A stretch of 64,000 nt of DNA from Frigoribacterium sp. Leaf186 (GTDB taxonomy: Bacteria; Actinomycetota; Actinomycetes; Actinomycetales; Microbacteriaceae), in contig NZ_LMPQ01000001.1 in NCBI RefSeq assembly GCF_001423905.1, forward strand, positions 161,512-225,511, in the 5' to 3' direction. A program made the position numbers and the translations under genes. Positions 18,541-28,601 of the stretch are shown piece by piece; position 1 is the stretch's first letter; each line of letters starts with the position of its first letter. The notes beneath the pieces are model-generated. The model saw only the letters and a program-made list of their open reading frames with translations, made no database searches and was not told the DNA's origin.

Positions 18541-18619
18541 TCGTCCGAGACCGACGGTCCGAGCCCGGTGGTCCGCCCGACCGCCCCGCATCGCCTGCGC
18601 CGGTCGGTCCCCGGGTCGG

Positions 18620-19054
18620 CTACGCGCGGCGCATGACCGTGTCGACGGGGTCTCGTCCGATCTCGACGAAGCCGGCGCGTTCGTAGAGCGACACGGCCCG
18701 GCTGCCCGTCAGCACGTCGAGCGTGATCGACCCCGGGGCGACCGACGCGATCGCCTCCGAGAGCAGGGCCGTCCCGATGCCGCGACCTCGCGCCTCCTCG
18801 GCCAGGTAGAAGTGCCGCAGCCAGGTCGTGTCGGCCTCGGGGTGCAGGGCGATGCACCCCAGGAGGCGCCGGCCGCCTTCGACGACGCGCGTCTCGTGGG
18901 CCGTGAACTCGCGTTCGAAGCGCGCCCGGTGACGGGGTGGGTCCCAGATGGCGAGCCGTTCGAACTCGGGACGCAACACCTCGAGCTTGAGGTCGGAGAG
19001 CGACTGGAGGTCGTCAGGGCGCGCCGGACGGACCGACCACTCGACCGTGCCCAC
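18620..19054 (-). CDS. GNAT family N-acetyltransferase
   Basis: A 144-residue GNAT-fold protein. The acetyl-CoA-binding motif A is FYLAEEARGRGIGTALLSEA (about 87-106, with the Q/RxxGxG/A form ARGRGIG), and the C-terminal YERAGFVEIGRD is the usual motif B. The acceptor is unknown and could be a protein, an amine or a small molecule. GTG at 19054 begins three bases after the ctaB stop, so it probably shares the ctaB message. It converges on ctaA, with 79 bases of GC-rich sequence between. Confidence 0.84.
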   Translation of the reverse strand: MGTVEWSVRPARPDDLQSLSDLKLEVLRPEFERLAIWDPPRHRARFEREFTAHETRVVEGGRRLLGCIALHPEADTTWLRHFYLAEEARGRGIGTALLSEAIASVAPGSITLDVLTGSRAVSLYERAGFVEIGRDPVDTVMRRA

Positions 19055-19057
19055 CGG

Positions 19058-19981
19058 TCAGAAGGGCAGCAACGGGTCGACGCCGACGGCGACGAAGAGC
19101 AGCGTGAGGTACGTGATCGAGCTGTGGAAGACCCGCATCGGGCGGACCTCGGAGACGTGCTGGATGGCACGGCTGTACAGGCGGTGGGACTCCCAGACGA
19201 ACCAGGCACCACTGGCGAGGGCGACCACCGTGTAGAGGGCGCCCATGCCGGCGACGGGCACGAGGATGAGCGAGCACGCCACGGTGGCCCACGCGTAGAG
19301 GACGACCTGCAGTCCGACGATGGAGCGCCCGCGCACCACGGCGAGCATGGGCACGTCGGCGGCGGCGTAGTCGTCGCGGTACTTCATCGAGAGCGGCCAG
19401 TAGTGCGGGGGCGTCCAGAGGAAGATCACCATGAACAGGATGACGGCGGACCACGACAGGTCGCCCGTGACGGCGGCCCATCCGATGAGCACGGGCATGC
19501 AGCCCGCGATGCCGCCCCAGACGATGTTCTGCGGCGTGCGGCGCTTGAGCCAGAGCGTGTAGACGACGACGTAGAAGAGGATCGCGCCGAGCGAGAGGGC
19601 CGCCGAGAGCAGGTTGACCGTCAGGGCCAGCCAGACGATCGACGCGACGCCCACCACGTACGAGAAGACGAGTGCCTCGCGGTCGGTGACGTCTCCCGTC
19701 ACCAGGGGGCGGCCCTGCGTCCGCTTCATGATGCGGTCGATGTCGCGGTCGATGTAGCAGTTGAAGGCCGAGGCGGACCCGGCGCTCAGGGCGCCGCCGA
19801 TCAGCGTCGCTGCCACCAGCCAGAGGTTGGGGACGCCGCCTTGGGCCAGGAACATCGTCGGTGCCGTCGTGACGAGCAGGAGCTCCATCACGCGGGGCTT
19901 CGTGAGGGCGACGTACGCCCGAGCCTTGCGACGGAAGCCCCGGGGTGACGTGTCGGGGCGGATGTCTACGGCTGCGGTCAT
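19058..19981 (-). CDS. ctaB: Protohaem IX farnesyltransferase (haem O synthase)
   Basis: A 307-residue UbiA-family prenyltransferase in the cytoplasmic membrane. It attaches farnesyl to haem B to make haem O, which CtaA then uses. The first aspartate-rich motif [10 protein letters not shown] is at 74-83, and the second site includes the [13 protein letters not shown] segment after [10 protein letters not shown]. About nine hydrophobic helices are seen. ATG at 19981 has an agaggactc Shine-Dalgarno; a TAGACT box at 20017-20022 (minus strand) is a likely -10. Confidence 0.96.
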   Translation of the reverse strand: MTAAVDIRPDTSPRGFRRKARAYVALTKPRVMELLLVTTAPTMFLAQGGVPNLWLVAATLIGGALSAGSASAFNCYIDRDIDRIMKRTQGRPLVTGDVTDREALVFSYVVGVASIVWLALTVNLLSAALSLGAILFYVVVYTLWLKRRTPQNIVWGGIAGCMPVLIGWAAVTGDLSWSAVILFMVIFLWTPPHYWPLSMKYRDDYAAADVPMLAVVRGRSIVGLQVVLYAWATVACSLILVPVAGMGALYTVVALASGAWFVWESHRLYSRAIQHVSEVRPMRVFHSSITYLTLLFVAVGVDPLLPF

Positions 19982-20087
19982 GAGTCCTCTAACGAGACGA
20001 ACGGTTTGCCCGAGAAGTCTAGGCGATGAACGTCGACGCTGACGGCGAACCCCGCCCGGTTGCGGACGGCCACGGGGGGTTCGTCCC

Positions 20088-20093
20088 TATACT
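20088..20093 (+). promoter_or_regulatory. -10 box candidate upstream of tkt
   Basis: TATACT, a near-consensus -10 hexamer in an otherwise GC-rich region, about 170 bases before the tkt start. A well-spaced -35 is not obvious. This would give tkt a long leader. Confidence 0.5.
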
Positions 20094-20265
20094 TGCAGGT
20101 GCTTGCCAGTCGCACGCCCCCTCGGTGCCCGAATCACCGGACGAACCGTCCTGATCCCCGCCCCCCAGCGTGTGTGCGACCCAGCCGACGACGTCTCGGC
20201 AGGCGCACGTCAGCGCGGGAGCGAATCGACCCCGCGCAGTTCGCATCAAGAAGGGTCAACTTCCA

Positions 20266-22359
20266 GTGGCAGATCTGCAATGGGAATCCATTGACAACAA
20301 AGCAGTAGACACGGTCCGCGTCCTCGCGGCCGACGCGGTCGAGAAGGTCGGCAACGGCCACCCCGGCACCGCGATGAGCCTGGCGCCCGCCGCCTACCTG
20401 CTCTTCCAGAAGGTCATGCGTCGTGACCCGAGCGACAGCACCTGGATCGGTCGCGACCGGTTCATCCTGTCCGTCGGCCACAGCTCGTTGACGCAGTACA
20501 TCCAGTTCTACCTGGGTGGCTACGGTCTCGAGCTCGACGACCTCGAGGCGCTGCGCACCTGGGGCTCCAAGACCCCCGGCCACCCCGAGTACGGCCACAC
20601 CGACGGCATCGAGATCACGACCGGCCCCCTGGGCCAGGGCTTCGCCAGCTCCGTCGGGTTCGCCTACGCCGCCCGCTTCGAGCGCGGCCTGTTCGACCCC
20701 GAGGCCGCCCCCGGCACGAGCCCCTTCGACCACTTCGTCTACGTCATCGCGGGCGACGGCGACATGCAAGAGGGCGTCACGAGCGAGGCCGCCTCGCTGG
20801 CCGGTCACCAGAAGCTCGGAAACCTCGTCGCGATCTACGACTCGAACCAGATCTCGATCGAGGACGACACCAACATCGCCTTCACCGAGGACGTCCACAA
20901 GCGCTTCGAGTCCTACGACTGGGACGTCCAGGTCGTCGACTGGAAGAAGACCGGCGAGTACGTCGAAGACGTCGCCGAGCTGAACGACGCCATCGAGAAG
21001 GCCAAGGCCGTCACCGACAAGCCCTCGCTGATCATCCTCAAGACGATCATCGGCTGGCCGTCGCCGAAGAAGCAGAACTCCGGCAAGATCCACGGTTCGG
21101 CGCTCGGCGCCGACGAGGTCGCCGGCCTCAAGTCCGTCCTCGGGTTCGACCCCGAGAAGTCCTTCGACGTCGACCCCGCCGTCCTCGAGCACACCCGCAA
21201 GGCCGTCGAGCGCGGCCAGGCCCAGCACGCCGAGTGGGACGAGAAGCTCGCCGCCTGGGCATCGGCCAACCCCGACAAGAAGGTCCTCCTCGACCGCATC
21301 CTCGCGAACGAGCTCCCCGAGGGCGTCGAAGAGGCGTTGCCCGTCTTCGAGGCCGGCAAGGACGTCTCGACGCGCGCCGCGTCGGGCAAGGTCATCAACG
21401 CCCTCGCCGGCGTCGTCCCCGAGCTCTGGGGCGGTTCGGCCGACCTCGCCGAGTCGAACCTCACGACCATCACGGGCTCGAAGTCGTTCGTGCCGACCGA
21501 GTGGTCGACCGACGAGTGGAGCGGTGACCCCTACGGCCGCGTGCTGCACTTCGGCATCCGCGAGCACGCCATGGGCGCCATCCTCAACGGCATCACGCTG
21601 CACGGCAACACGCGTCCCTTCGGTGGCACGTTCCTCATCTTCAGCGACTACATGCGCCCCGCGGTCCGCCTCGCCGCGCTGATGAAGTCGCCGGCGATCT
21701 ACGTCTGGACCCACGACTCCGTGGCCCTCGGCGAGGACGGCCCGACCCATCAGCCGATCGAGCAGCTCGCGTCGCTCCGCGCCATCCCCGACCTCGACGT
21801 CGTCCGCCCCGCGGACGCCAACGAGACCGCCTGGGCCTGGGCGACCATCCTCGAGCGCCACCACGGCCCCGCCGGCATCGCGCTCAGCCGCCAGAACCTG
21901 CCCGTCTTCGAGCGTGGCACGGGCGACGCCGAGGGCGACACGTTCGCGTCGGCGAAGAACGTCGCCAAGGGTGCCTACGTCCTGGCCGAGGCGCCGGGCG
22001 GCACGCCCGACGTGATCTTCGTCGCCACCGGTTCCGAAGTTCAGATCGCCGTCGAGGCCCGCGAGGTCCTGCGGGGCGAGGGCATCAACGCCCGCGTCGT
22101 CTCGGCACCGAGCATCGAATGGTTCGACGAGCAGAGCGTCGAGTACAAGGAGGCGGTCCTCCCGTCCGCCGTCAAGGCTCGCGTCTCGATCGAGGCCGGC
22201 GTGGCCATGCCGTGGCGCGGCATCGTCGGTGACGCCGGTCGCAGCGTGTCGCTCGAGCACTTCGGTGCGTCGGCCGACTACAAGACGCTGTTCAAGCAGT
22301 TCGGCATGACGACCGAAGCCGCCGTCGCCGCCGCGAAAGACTCGATCGCCGCTCTCTGA
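20266..22359 (+). CDS. tkt: Transketolase
   Basis: A 697-residue thiamine-diphosphate enzyme that moves two-carbon units between sugar phosphates in the non-oxidative pentose phosphate pathway. GNGHPGTAMSLAP is near 29-41 (His32 contacts cofactor), the ThDP motif GDGDMQEG at 163-170, and later LGEDGPTHQPIEQL gives the catalytic His region. Length fits the family. GTG at 20266 (VADLQWESID) was chosen because AAGGGT lies about 10 bases upstream; the frame is open further but upstream residues are not conserved-looking. First gene of the tkt-tal-pgi run. Confidence 0.97.
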   Translation: MADLQWESIDNKAVDTVRVLAADAVEKVGNGHPGTAMSLAPAAYLLFQKVMRRDPSDSTWIGRDRFILSVGHSSLTQYIQFYLGGYGLELDDLEALRTWGSKTPGHPEYGHTDGIEITTGPLGQGFASSVGFAYAARFERGLFDPEAAPGTSPFDHFVYVIAGDGDMQEGVTSEAASLAGHQKLGNLVAIYDSNQISIEDDTNIAFTEDVHKRFESYDWDVQVVDWKKTGEYVEDVAELNDAIEKAKAVTDKPSLIILKTIIGWPSPKKQNSGKIHGSALGADEVAGLKSVLGFDPEKSFDVDPAVLEHTRKAVERGQAQHAEWDEKLAAWASANPDKKVLLDRILANELPEGVEEALPVFEAGKDVSTRAASGKVINALAGVVPELWGGSADLAESNLTTITGSKSFVPTEWSTDEWSGDPYGRVLHFGIREHAMGAILNGITLHGNTRPFGGTFLIFSDYMRPAVRLAALMKSPAIYVWTHDSVALGEDGPTHQPIEQLASLRAIPDLDVVRPADANETAWAWATILERHHGPAGIALSRQNLPVFERGTGDAEGDTFASAKNVAKGAYVLAEAPGGTPDVIFVATGSEVQIAVEAREVLRGEGINARVVSAPSIEWFDEQSVEYKEAVLPSAVKARVSIEAGVAMPWRGIVGDAGRSVSLEHFGASADYKTLFKQFGMTTEAAVAAAKDSIAAL

Positions 22360-22386
22360 GCGTCGACAGGAAGAAGAGAAGACACC

Positions 22387-23514
22387 ATGACAGACACCAA
22401 CACCGCACAGCTCTCCGCCGCGGGCGTGAGCATCTGGCTCGACGACCTCTCGCGTGAGCGCATCAACGCCGGCGGCCTGCAGAAGCTGATCGCCGAGCGC
22501 AACGTCGTCGGGGTCACCACCAACCCCACGATCTTCGCCTCCGCGCTCGCCAAGGGCGAGGCCTACGACGACCAGGTGGCCCTGCTCGCCAAGACCGGCG
22601 TCAGCGTCACCGACGCCGTCTTCGAGATCACCACCGACGACGTGACGCGCGCCAGCGACATCTTCCGCGAGATCTACGACACGACGGGCGGCTTCGACGG
22701 TCGCGTGTCGATCGAGGTCGAGCCGGGTCTCGCCCACGACGCCCAGGGCACCATCGACCAGGCGGTCAAGCTCGCCGCCAAGGTCGGCCGCCCCAACGCG
22801 CTGATCAAGATCCCGGCGACCGTCGAGGGCCTCGAGGCCATCACCGCCGTCATCGCCCAGGGCATCAGCGTCAACGTCACCCTGATCTTCAGCCTCGAGC
22901 GCTACCGCGCGGTCATCAACGCGTACCTGACGGGGCTCGAGCAGGCCAAGGCCGCGGGCATCGACATCACGCAGATCCACTCGGTCGCGTCCTTCTTCGT
23001 GTCGCGCGTCGACACCGAGATCGACAAGCGTCTCGACGCCGTCGGCACGGACGAGGCCAAGGCCCTCAAGGGCAAGGCCGGCGTCGCCAACGCCCAGCTC
23101 GCCTACGAGGTCTACCAGCAGGCGTTCGACACCGAGCGTGCGAAGGGCCTGCTCGCCGCGGGTGCCAACAAGCAGCGTCCGCTCTGGGCCTCCACCGGCG
23201 TCAAGGACCCCGCCGTCCTCGACACGACGTACGTCGTCGAGCTGGTCGCCCAGGACGTCGTCAACACGATGCCCGAGAAGACCCTCGAGGCGACCTTCGA
23301 CCACGGTGAGGTCCGTGGCGACACCATCAGCGCCTCCTACGCCGCGGCCAACGAGGTCATGGACTCCATCGCCGCGCAGGGCGTGTCGTACGACGACGTG
23401 ACCGAGACCCTCGAGAAAGAGGGCGTCGAGAAGTTCATCGTCTCGTGGAACGAGCTGCTCGACACCGTCACCGCTGCGCTCGAGGCCGCCAAGCCCGCCG
23501 AGGTCGCCAAGTGA
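22387..23514 (+). CDS. tal: Transaldolase
   Basis: A 375-residue transaldolase of the longer actinobacterial type. [11 protein letters not shown] is at 44-54, and the Schiff-base Lys is Lys141 in [10 protein letters not shown]; the following [11 protein letters not shown] is also typical. It transfers a dihydroxyacetone unit between fructose-6-phosphate and erythrose-4-phosphate. ATG at 22387 follows tkt by 27 bases with an aggaagaagagaag ribosome-binding stretch. Its stop overlaps the GTG of pgi by 4 bases, so translation is coupled. Confidence 0.97.
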   Translation: MTDTNTAQLSAAGVSIWLDDLSRERINAGGLQKLIAERNVVGVTTNPTIFASALAKGEAYDDQVALLAKTGVSVTDAVFEITTDDVTRASDIFREIYDTTGGFDGRVSIEVEPGLAHDAQGTIDQAVKLAAKVGRPNALIKIPATVEGLEAITAVIAQGISVNVTLIFSLERYRAVINAYLTGLEQAKAAGIDITQIHSVASFFVSRVDTEIDKRLDAVGTDEAKALKGKAGVANAQLAYEVYQQAFDTERAKGLLAAGANKQRPLWASTGVKDPAVLDTTYVVELVAQDVVNTMPEKTLEATFDHGEVRGDTISASYAAANEVMDSIAAQGVSYDDVTETLEKEGVEKFIVSWNELLDTVTAALEAAKPAEVAK

Positions 23515-25106
23515 CCATCACCATCGCAGCCAGCGGCGACGCCGCACAGGCGGTCGAGACGGTCGTCCCCCAGCTCGTGAGCGACCTCGTCGCCTCGGGC
23601 ATCACGGCCCAGAACCCCACCCTGTGGGGTCCGGACGCCGAGGACGAGTCCGCGAAGCGACTCGGCTGGACCGAGGCCGTCGTGGTCTCGACCCCCCTGC
23701 TCGACGAGATCGACGCCCTGCGCGACGAGCTCGCCGCGAAGGGCGTCGACCACGTGGTGCTCGCCGGCATGGGCGGATCGTCGCTCGCGCCCGAGGTCAT
23801 CACCCGCACCTACGGCGTCGAGCTCACCGTGCTCGACGCCACCGAGCCCGGCCAGGTCCTCACGGCCCTCGCCGACCGCCTCGAGCGCACCGTGCTCGTG
23901 GTGTCGTCGAAGTCGGGTTCGACCGTCGAGACCGCGAGCCAGCGCAAGACGTTCGAGAAGGCGTTCACCGACGCCGGCATCGACCCCGTCGACCGCATCG
24001 TCGTGGTCACCGACCCGGGTTCGCCCCTCGACGGTCAGGCGCGTGAGGCCGGCTACCGGGTCTTCAACGCCGACCCCAACATCGGTGGGCGCTACTCGGC
24101 CCTGTCGGCCTTCGGTCTGGTGCCCTCGGGTCTCGCCGGAGCCGACATCCGTGAGCTCCTGGCCGAGGCGGACGCCGTCACGGTCGAGCTCGCCCAGGAC
24201 CGCGCCGACAACCCCGGGCTGGTGCTCGGTGCCGTCCTGGCCGGCACGAAGCCGCTGCGCGACAAGATCGCGATCGTCGCCGACGGCACCCACATCGTCG
24301 GGTTCCCGGACTGGGCCGAACAGCTCATCGCCGAGTCGACCGGCAAGCAGGGTCGTGGTCTGCTCCCCGTCGTGATCGACGGTTCCGCCCCCGAGATCAC
24401 GGCCGGCCTGCACGACGTGCAGATCGTCCGACTCGTGGCGAACGCCGCCGAGACCCGCGAGGTCGCACCCGGCGAGGTCGAGATCTCGGGCTCGCTCGGT
24501 GGTCAGATCATGGTCTGGGAGTACGCCGTCGCGGTGGCCGGGCGTCTGCTCGACATCAACCCGTTCGACCAGCCCGACGTCGAGTCGGCCAAGGTCGCCA
24601 CGCGCGCGTTGCTCGACGACCGGCCCGAGCCCACTCCCCCGGCCTTCACGGCCGAGGGCGTCGAGGTCCGCGAGGTCGGTGGCGTCGAGCTGGGCGACTC
24701 GCTCGAGTCCGCGGTGGCCGCCCTGCTCACGCACCTGACCGACGACGGCTACGTCTCGATCCAGGCCTACGTGGACCGCGTGGCGAACCCGCAGCTCGAC
24801 GAGGTGCGCGACCTCCTGGCCGCGCGCACGCAGCGTCCCGTCACCTTCGGGTGGGGTCCGCGCTTCCTGCACTCGACCGGTCAGTACCACAAGGGAGGCC
24901 CGGCCAACGGCGTCTTCCTGCAGATCACGCAGGTGCCCGAGACCGACCTCGAGATCCCGGACAGCCCGTTCACGTTCGGGCAGCTCGTCCAGGCGCAGGC
25001 CGCGGGTGACGCGAAGGTCCTGGCCGAGCACGGTCGCCCCGTGCTCACGCTGACCGTGACCGACGTGGCCGCCGCGCTGCCCGTCATCACCGCCGCACTC
25101 CGCTGA
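23511..25106 (+). CDS. pgi: Glucose-6-phosphate isomerase (TalPgi C-terminal type)
   Basis: A 531-residue SIS-domain isomerase. [14 protein letters not shown] gives the sugar-phosphate loop near 140-153 and [11 protein letters not shown] around 454 gives the active-site His. The sequence looks more like the C-terminal half of bifunctional transaldolase/glucose-6-phosphate isomerase fusions than like the classical single-chain Pgi. Here the gene overlaps tal by 4 bases (GTGA), so the two are separate but tightly linked. It would interconvert glucose-6-phosphate and fructose-6-phosphate, returning pentose-phosphate products to Zwf. A terminator follows. Confidence 0.92.
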   Translation: MTITIAASGDAAQAVETVVPQLVSDLVASGITAQNPTLWGPDAEDESAKRLGWTEAVVVSTPLLDEIDALRDELAAKGVDHVVLAGMGGSSLAPEVITRTYGVELTVLDATEPGQVLTALADRLERTVLVVSSKSGSTVETASQRKTFEKAFTDAGIDPVDRIVVVTDPGSPLDGQAREAGYRVFNADPNIGGRYSALSAFGLVPSGLAGADIRELLAEADAVTVELAQDRADNPGLVLGAVLAGTKPLRDKIAIVADGTHIVGFPDWAEQLIAESTGKQGRGLLPVVIDGSAPEITAGLHDVQIVRLVANAAETREVAPGEVEISGSLGGQIMVWEYAVAVAGRLLDINPFDQPDVESAKVATRALLDDRPEPTPPAFTAEGVEVREVGGVELGDSLESAVAALLTHLTDDGYVSIQAYVDRVANPQLDEVRDLLAARTQRPVTFGWGPRFLHSTGQYHKGGPANGVFLQITQVPETDLEIPDSPFTFGQLVQAQAAGDAKVLAEHGRPVLTLTVTDVAAALPVITAALR

Positions 25107-25113
25107 GTCGAGA

Positions 25114-25143
25114 GGGTCGGCGTCCCTCGGGACGCCGGCCCTT
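25114..25143 (+). terminator. Terminator after pgi
   Basis: A 13-base stem (agggtcggcgtcc with ggacgccggccct, one wobble pair), a ctcg loop and a following ttctcctt. It separates tkt-tal-pgi from zwf-opcA-pgl. Confidence 0.75.
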
Positions 25144-25223
25144 TCTCCTTCCCCTCGGACGCCCTCGTCCCGGTACCTCGTGCCGGGTCGTGGGGTGGCC
25201 CTCGAACGACAGAACGGAAGCCC

Positions 25224-26759
25224 ATGTCACCGGTGCCGATCACGCCGGAGTCCAACCCGCTGCGGTTGCCCTCCGACCGCCGCCTCAACCGGATCGCCGG
25301 CCCGAGCGGCCTCATCATCTTCGGTGTGACGGGTGACCTCTCGCGCAAGAAGCTCATGCCGGCCGTGTACGACCTGGCCAACCGCGGGCTGCTCCCGCCG
25401 GGCTTCGCGCTCGTCGGATTCGCCCGCCGTGAGTTCGAGGGCCAGGACTTCGAGCAGGTCGTCTACCAGGCCGTCAAGGAACACGCCCGCACGCCCTTCG
25501 ACGAGGACGTCTGGCGCCAGCTCAAAGAAGGGTTCCGCTTCGTGCAGGGGGTCTTCGACGACGCCGACGCCTTCGCCCGCCTCAAGGACACGATCGAAGA
25601 GCTCGACCGTGAGCGCGGCACCATGGGCAACCACGCCTTCTACCTCTCGATCCCGCCCAAGGCCTTCCCCATGGTCACCGAGCAGCTGCGCAACTCGGGC
25701 CTCGCCGAGGAGAAGGACGGCGCCTGGCGACGCGTCGTCATCGAGAAGCCGTTCGGCAGCGACCTCAAGACGGCCCGAGAGCTGAACGCCGTCGTCGAGA
25801 CCGTCTTCGAGCCCGACAGCGTCTTCCGCATCGACCACTACCTCGGCAAGGAGACCGTCCAGAACCTGCTGACGCTCCGCTTCGCCAACCAGATGTACGA
25901 GCCCCTCTGGAATGCCAACCACGTCGACCACGTCCAGATCACCATGGCCGAGGACATCGGGGTCGGTGGTCGTGCCGGGTACTACGACGGGATCGGCGCC
26001 GCTCGTGACGTGATCCAGAACCACCTCCTGCAGTTGCTCGCGCTCACGGCCATGGAGGAGCCCGTGACCTTCGCCGCGCGTGACCTCCGGGCCGAGAAGG
26101 AGAAGATCCTGTCGGCGGTGCGCCTGCCCGCCGACCTCGCCACGGGGACGGCCCGCGGTCAGTACGCCGGTGGCTGGCAGGGCGGTGAGAAGGTCAGGGG
26201 CTTCCTCGACGAAGAGGGCATGAACCCCGAGAGCACCACCGAGACCTTCGCGGCCATCAAGCTCGAGATCGCCACGCGACGGTGGGCGGGCGTCCCGTTC
26301 TACCTCCGTGCCGGCAAGCGGCTCGGACGTCGGGTGACCGAGATCGCCGTCGTCTTCAAGCAGGTGCCCGAGAACATCTTCGGCACGCAGACCTCGCTCG
26401 GGCAGAACGCCCTCGTGATCCGCGTGCAGCCGGACGAGGGCGTGACCCTCCGGTTCGGGTCGAAGGTGCCGGGCATCGGCACCCAGGTCCGCGACGTCAC
26501 GATGGACTTCGGCTACGGGCACGCCTTCACCGAGGCCAGCCCCGAGGCCTACGAACGACTCATCCTCGACGTGCTGCTCGGCGACCCGCCTCTGTTCCCC
26601 CGGCACGAGGAGGTCGAGCTCTCGTGGAAGATCCTCGACCCCATCGAGGAGTTCTGGGCCACGCAGGGCCAGCCCGAACAGTACCGACCCGGCACGTGGG
26701 GCCCCGCCTCCGCCGATGAACTCATGGCCCGAGACGGCCGCACCTGGAGGCGTCCGTGA
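25224..26759 (+). CDS. zwf: Glucose-6-phosphate 1-dehydrogenase
   Basis: A 511-residue G6PD, the first enzyme of the oxidative pentose phosphate pathway and a main NADPH source. The NADP fold motif GVTGDLSRKKL is at 34-44, the substrate motif RIDHYLGKE starts at 202, and DVIQNHLLQLL lies downstream. In actinobacteria it needs OpcA for full activity, and opcA follows directly with a GTGA overlap. ATG at 25224 has a cggaagccc Shine-Dalgarno. It sits after the pgi terminator, so it probably has its own promoter, which I could not pinpoint. Confidence 0.98.
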   Translation: MSPVPITPESNPLRLPSDRRLNRIAGPSGLIIFGVTGDLSRKKLMPAVYDLANRGLLPPGFALVGFARREFEGQDFEQVVYQAVKEHARTPFDEDVWRQLKEGFRFVQGVFDDADAFARLKDTIEELDRERGTMGNHAFYLSIPPKAFPMVTEQLRNSGLAEEKDGAWRRVVIEKPFGSDLKTARELNAVVETVFEPDSVFRIDHYLGKETVQNLLTLRFANQMYEPLWNANHVDHVQITMAEDIGVGGRAGYYDGIGAARDVIQNHLLQLLALTAMEEPVTFAARDLRAEKEKILSAVRLPADLATGTARGQYAGGWQGGEKVRGFLDEEGMNPESTTETFAAIKLEIATRRWAGVPFYLRAGKRLGRRVTEIAVVFKQVPENIFGTQTSLGQNALVIRVQPDEGVTLRFGSKVPGIGTQVRDVTMDFGYGHAFTEASPEAYERLILDVLLGDPPLFPRHEEVELSWKILDPIEEFWATQGQPEQYRPGTWGPASADELMARDGRTWRRP

Positions 26760-27703
26760 TCGTCGACCTGCCCGACAGCACCATCAGCCGCGTCCTGAAG
26801 ACGCTCGTCAAGATCAGGGAAGAAGGAGGCGCGGTCGCGTTGGGCCGCGTCCTCACGCTGATCATCTCGACCGACCTCGGTGACGAGGAAGAAGCGATCG
26901 AAGCGGCCAACGACGCCTCGCGTGAGCACCCGATGCGGGTCATCGTCGTGTCCACGTCGACGGAGTCCGACCGTGTCGACGGTCGGCTCGACGCACAGAT
27001 CCGCGTCGGCGGAGACGCCGGGGCGAGCGAGGTCATCCTGTTGCGCGCCTACGGCGAGACGGCGAGCGACGAAGAGGGGCTCGTCACCGGGCTGCTGTTG
27101 CCCGACGCCCCGGTCGTCGCCTGGTGGCCCAAGACCGCTCCGGCCGTCGTGTCGGAGTCACCCCTCGGACGCATCGCGCAACGCCGCATCACCGACGCCG
27201 CGAGCCAGCCGAACCCCCGTCAGTCCATCGTCGACCTCGCCCGTAGCTACGCGCCGGGCGACACCGACTTCGCGTGGACGCGGTTGACCCTCTGGCGAGC
27301 CCAGCTCGCCGCCGTGCTCGACCAGCCCCCGTACGAGTCCGTCACCGCGGTGGGGGTCTCCGGGTCGCCCGACTCGCCCTCGACGTTGCTGCTGGCGGCC
27401 TGGCTGCGGCTGCAGCTGCAGGTGGTGGTCGACGGTGAGCTGCCGACGAGCGCGACCGGCTCGAGCGGCATCCACGGTGTCCGACTCGTCCGCGCCTCCG
27501 GACCCATCGTCCTCGAGCGTTCGCTCGACGACGTCGCCACCCTCACGCAGCCCGGGCAGCCCACGCACGACCTCGCGTTGCCACGCCGGTCGCTGCGCGA
27601 CTGCCTCGCCGAGGAACTCCGTAGACTCGACCCCGACGACCTGTTCGGGAACGTCGTGAGACACGGGGTCGGCCAGCTGAGCGAACCCGTCCAGAACAAC
27701 TAG
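26756..27703 (+). CDS. opcA: Glucose-6-phosphate dehydrogenase assembly protein OpcA
   Basis: A 315-residue OpcA. The N-terminus (MIVDLPDSTISRVLKTLVKI) and the DAPVVAWWPKTAP segment near 119-131 are typical. OpcA binds and activates Zwf; in cyanobacteria it also mediates redox control, and its actinobacterial role is inferred by family and context. Its GTG overlaps the zwf stop (GTGA), and pgl follows after 14 bases, so the three form one unit that makes 6-phosphogluconate. It carries one copy of the GGAGGCGCG motif near its start. Confidence 0.95.
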   Translation: MIVDLPDSTISRVLKTLVKIREEGGAVALGRVLTLIISTDLGDEEEAIEAANDASREHPMRVIVVSTSTESDRVDGRLDAQIRVGGDAGASEVILLRAYGETASDEEGLVTGLLLPDAPVVAWWPKTAPAVVSESPLGRIAQRRITDAASQPNPRQSIVDLARSYAPGDTDFAWTRLTLWRAQLAAVLDQPPYESVTAVGVSGSPDSPSTLLLAAWLRLQLQVVVDGELPTSATGSSGIHGVRLVRASGPIVLERSLDDVATLTQPGQPTHDLALPRRSLRDCLAEELRRLDPDDLFGNVVRHGVGQLSEPVQNN

Positions 27704-27717
27704 AGCAGAAGAGAACC

Positions 27718-28488
27718 GTGACGAACGAACGCCGGGTGCTGGTCCACCCCGACAAAGAATCGCTGGGCGCATCCGTGGCAGCCCGCTTCATCACCAAGAT
27801 CATCGACGTGCTCGAAGAGCAGAACTATGCGTCGGTCGTCGTGAGCGGTGGATCGGTCAGCACGCTCGTGCTGGCGGCCATCAACGCCTCCCCGGCACGC
27901 GACAGCGTCGACTGGTCGAAGGTCTCGATCTGGTGGGCGGACGAGCGCTGGGTGCCGGCGGGCGACGCCGACCGCAACGACACCCAGGCGGGCCTCGACC
28001 TCCTCGACCACATCGGCCTTTCGCCCGAGAACGTGCACCGTTTCGGTGCCGTGGGCGACTTCGACGACGTCGAGGCGGCGGCCGTGGCCTACCGGGCGGA
28101 GCTGCTCGAACACGCCCAGGCCGACGACGACGCGCCGCGTTTCGACATCACGCTCCTCGGCGTCGGACCCGACGGCCACGTGGCGTCGTTGTTCCCCGAC
28201 AAGGCGCAGATCCGCCAGACCGAGCCCACGGTCCTGACCATCGACGACTCCCCCAAGCCGCCGCCGGTCCGCCTCACGCTGAGCCTGCCGGTCATCAACA
28301 ACTCCCAGCGCGTCTGGATGATCCTCGCCGGAGCCGAGAAGGCCTCGTCGCTGGGGTTGGCACTGGCGGGAGCCGGGGCCGACCAGGTGCCCGTCGCCGG
28401 GGTCAAGGGGCGCAAGCGCACGGTCTTCTTCGTCGACCAGGACGCCGCCGCCGAGGTCCCCGAGAACCTGATCGCCTCGACGTACTGA
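27718..28488 (+). CDS. pgl: 6-phosphogluconolactonase
   Basis: A 256-residue lactonase of the DevB/SOL family. VVSGGSVSTLVLAAI near 41-55, WWADERWVPAGDADRN near 73-88 and LLGVGPDGHVASLFP near 145-159 are its three family motifs. It hydrolyses 6-phosphogluconolactone to 6-phosphogluconate in the cytoplasm. The start is GTG at 27718, with agagcagaagagaacc ahead as ribosome-binding site. The phosphogluconate dehydrogenase gene (gnd) is not in the window. The gene ends at a strong bidirectional terminator. Confidence 0.96.
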   Translation: MTNERRVLVHPDKESLGASVAARFITKIIDVLEEQNYASVVVSGGSVSTLVLAAINASPARDSVDWSKVSIWWADERWVPAGDADRNDTQAGLDLLDHIGLSPENVHRFGAVGDFDDVEAAAVAYRAELLEHAQADDDAPRFDITLLGVGPDGHVASLFPDKAQIRQTEPTVLTIDDSPKPPPVRLTLSLPVINNSQRVWMILAGAEKASSLGLALAGAGADQVPVAGVKGRKRTVFFVDQDAAAEVPENLIASTY

Positions 28489-28521
28489 CGCCTCCGGCTC
28501 CGCGCCGCCGGTCGGTGGCAT

Positions 28522-28561
28522 GACGAAGGGCCCTGCAGCTCTCGCTGCAGGGCCCTTCGTC
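28522..28561. terminator. Bidirectional terminator between pgl and rbpA
   Basis: A perfect 18-base stem (28522-28539 with 28544-28561) and a tctc loop between two convergent genes. Confidence 0.88.
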
Positions 28562-28601
28562 GTGCCCGGTGGGTCAGGTGCCGGGAGGCGCGCTCGGCGC
28601 C

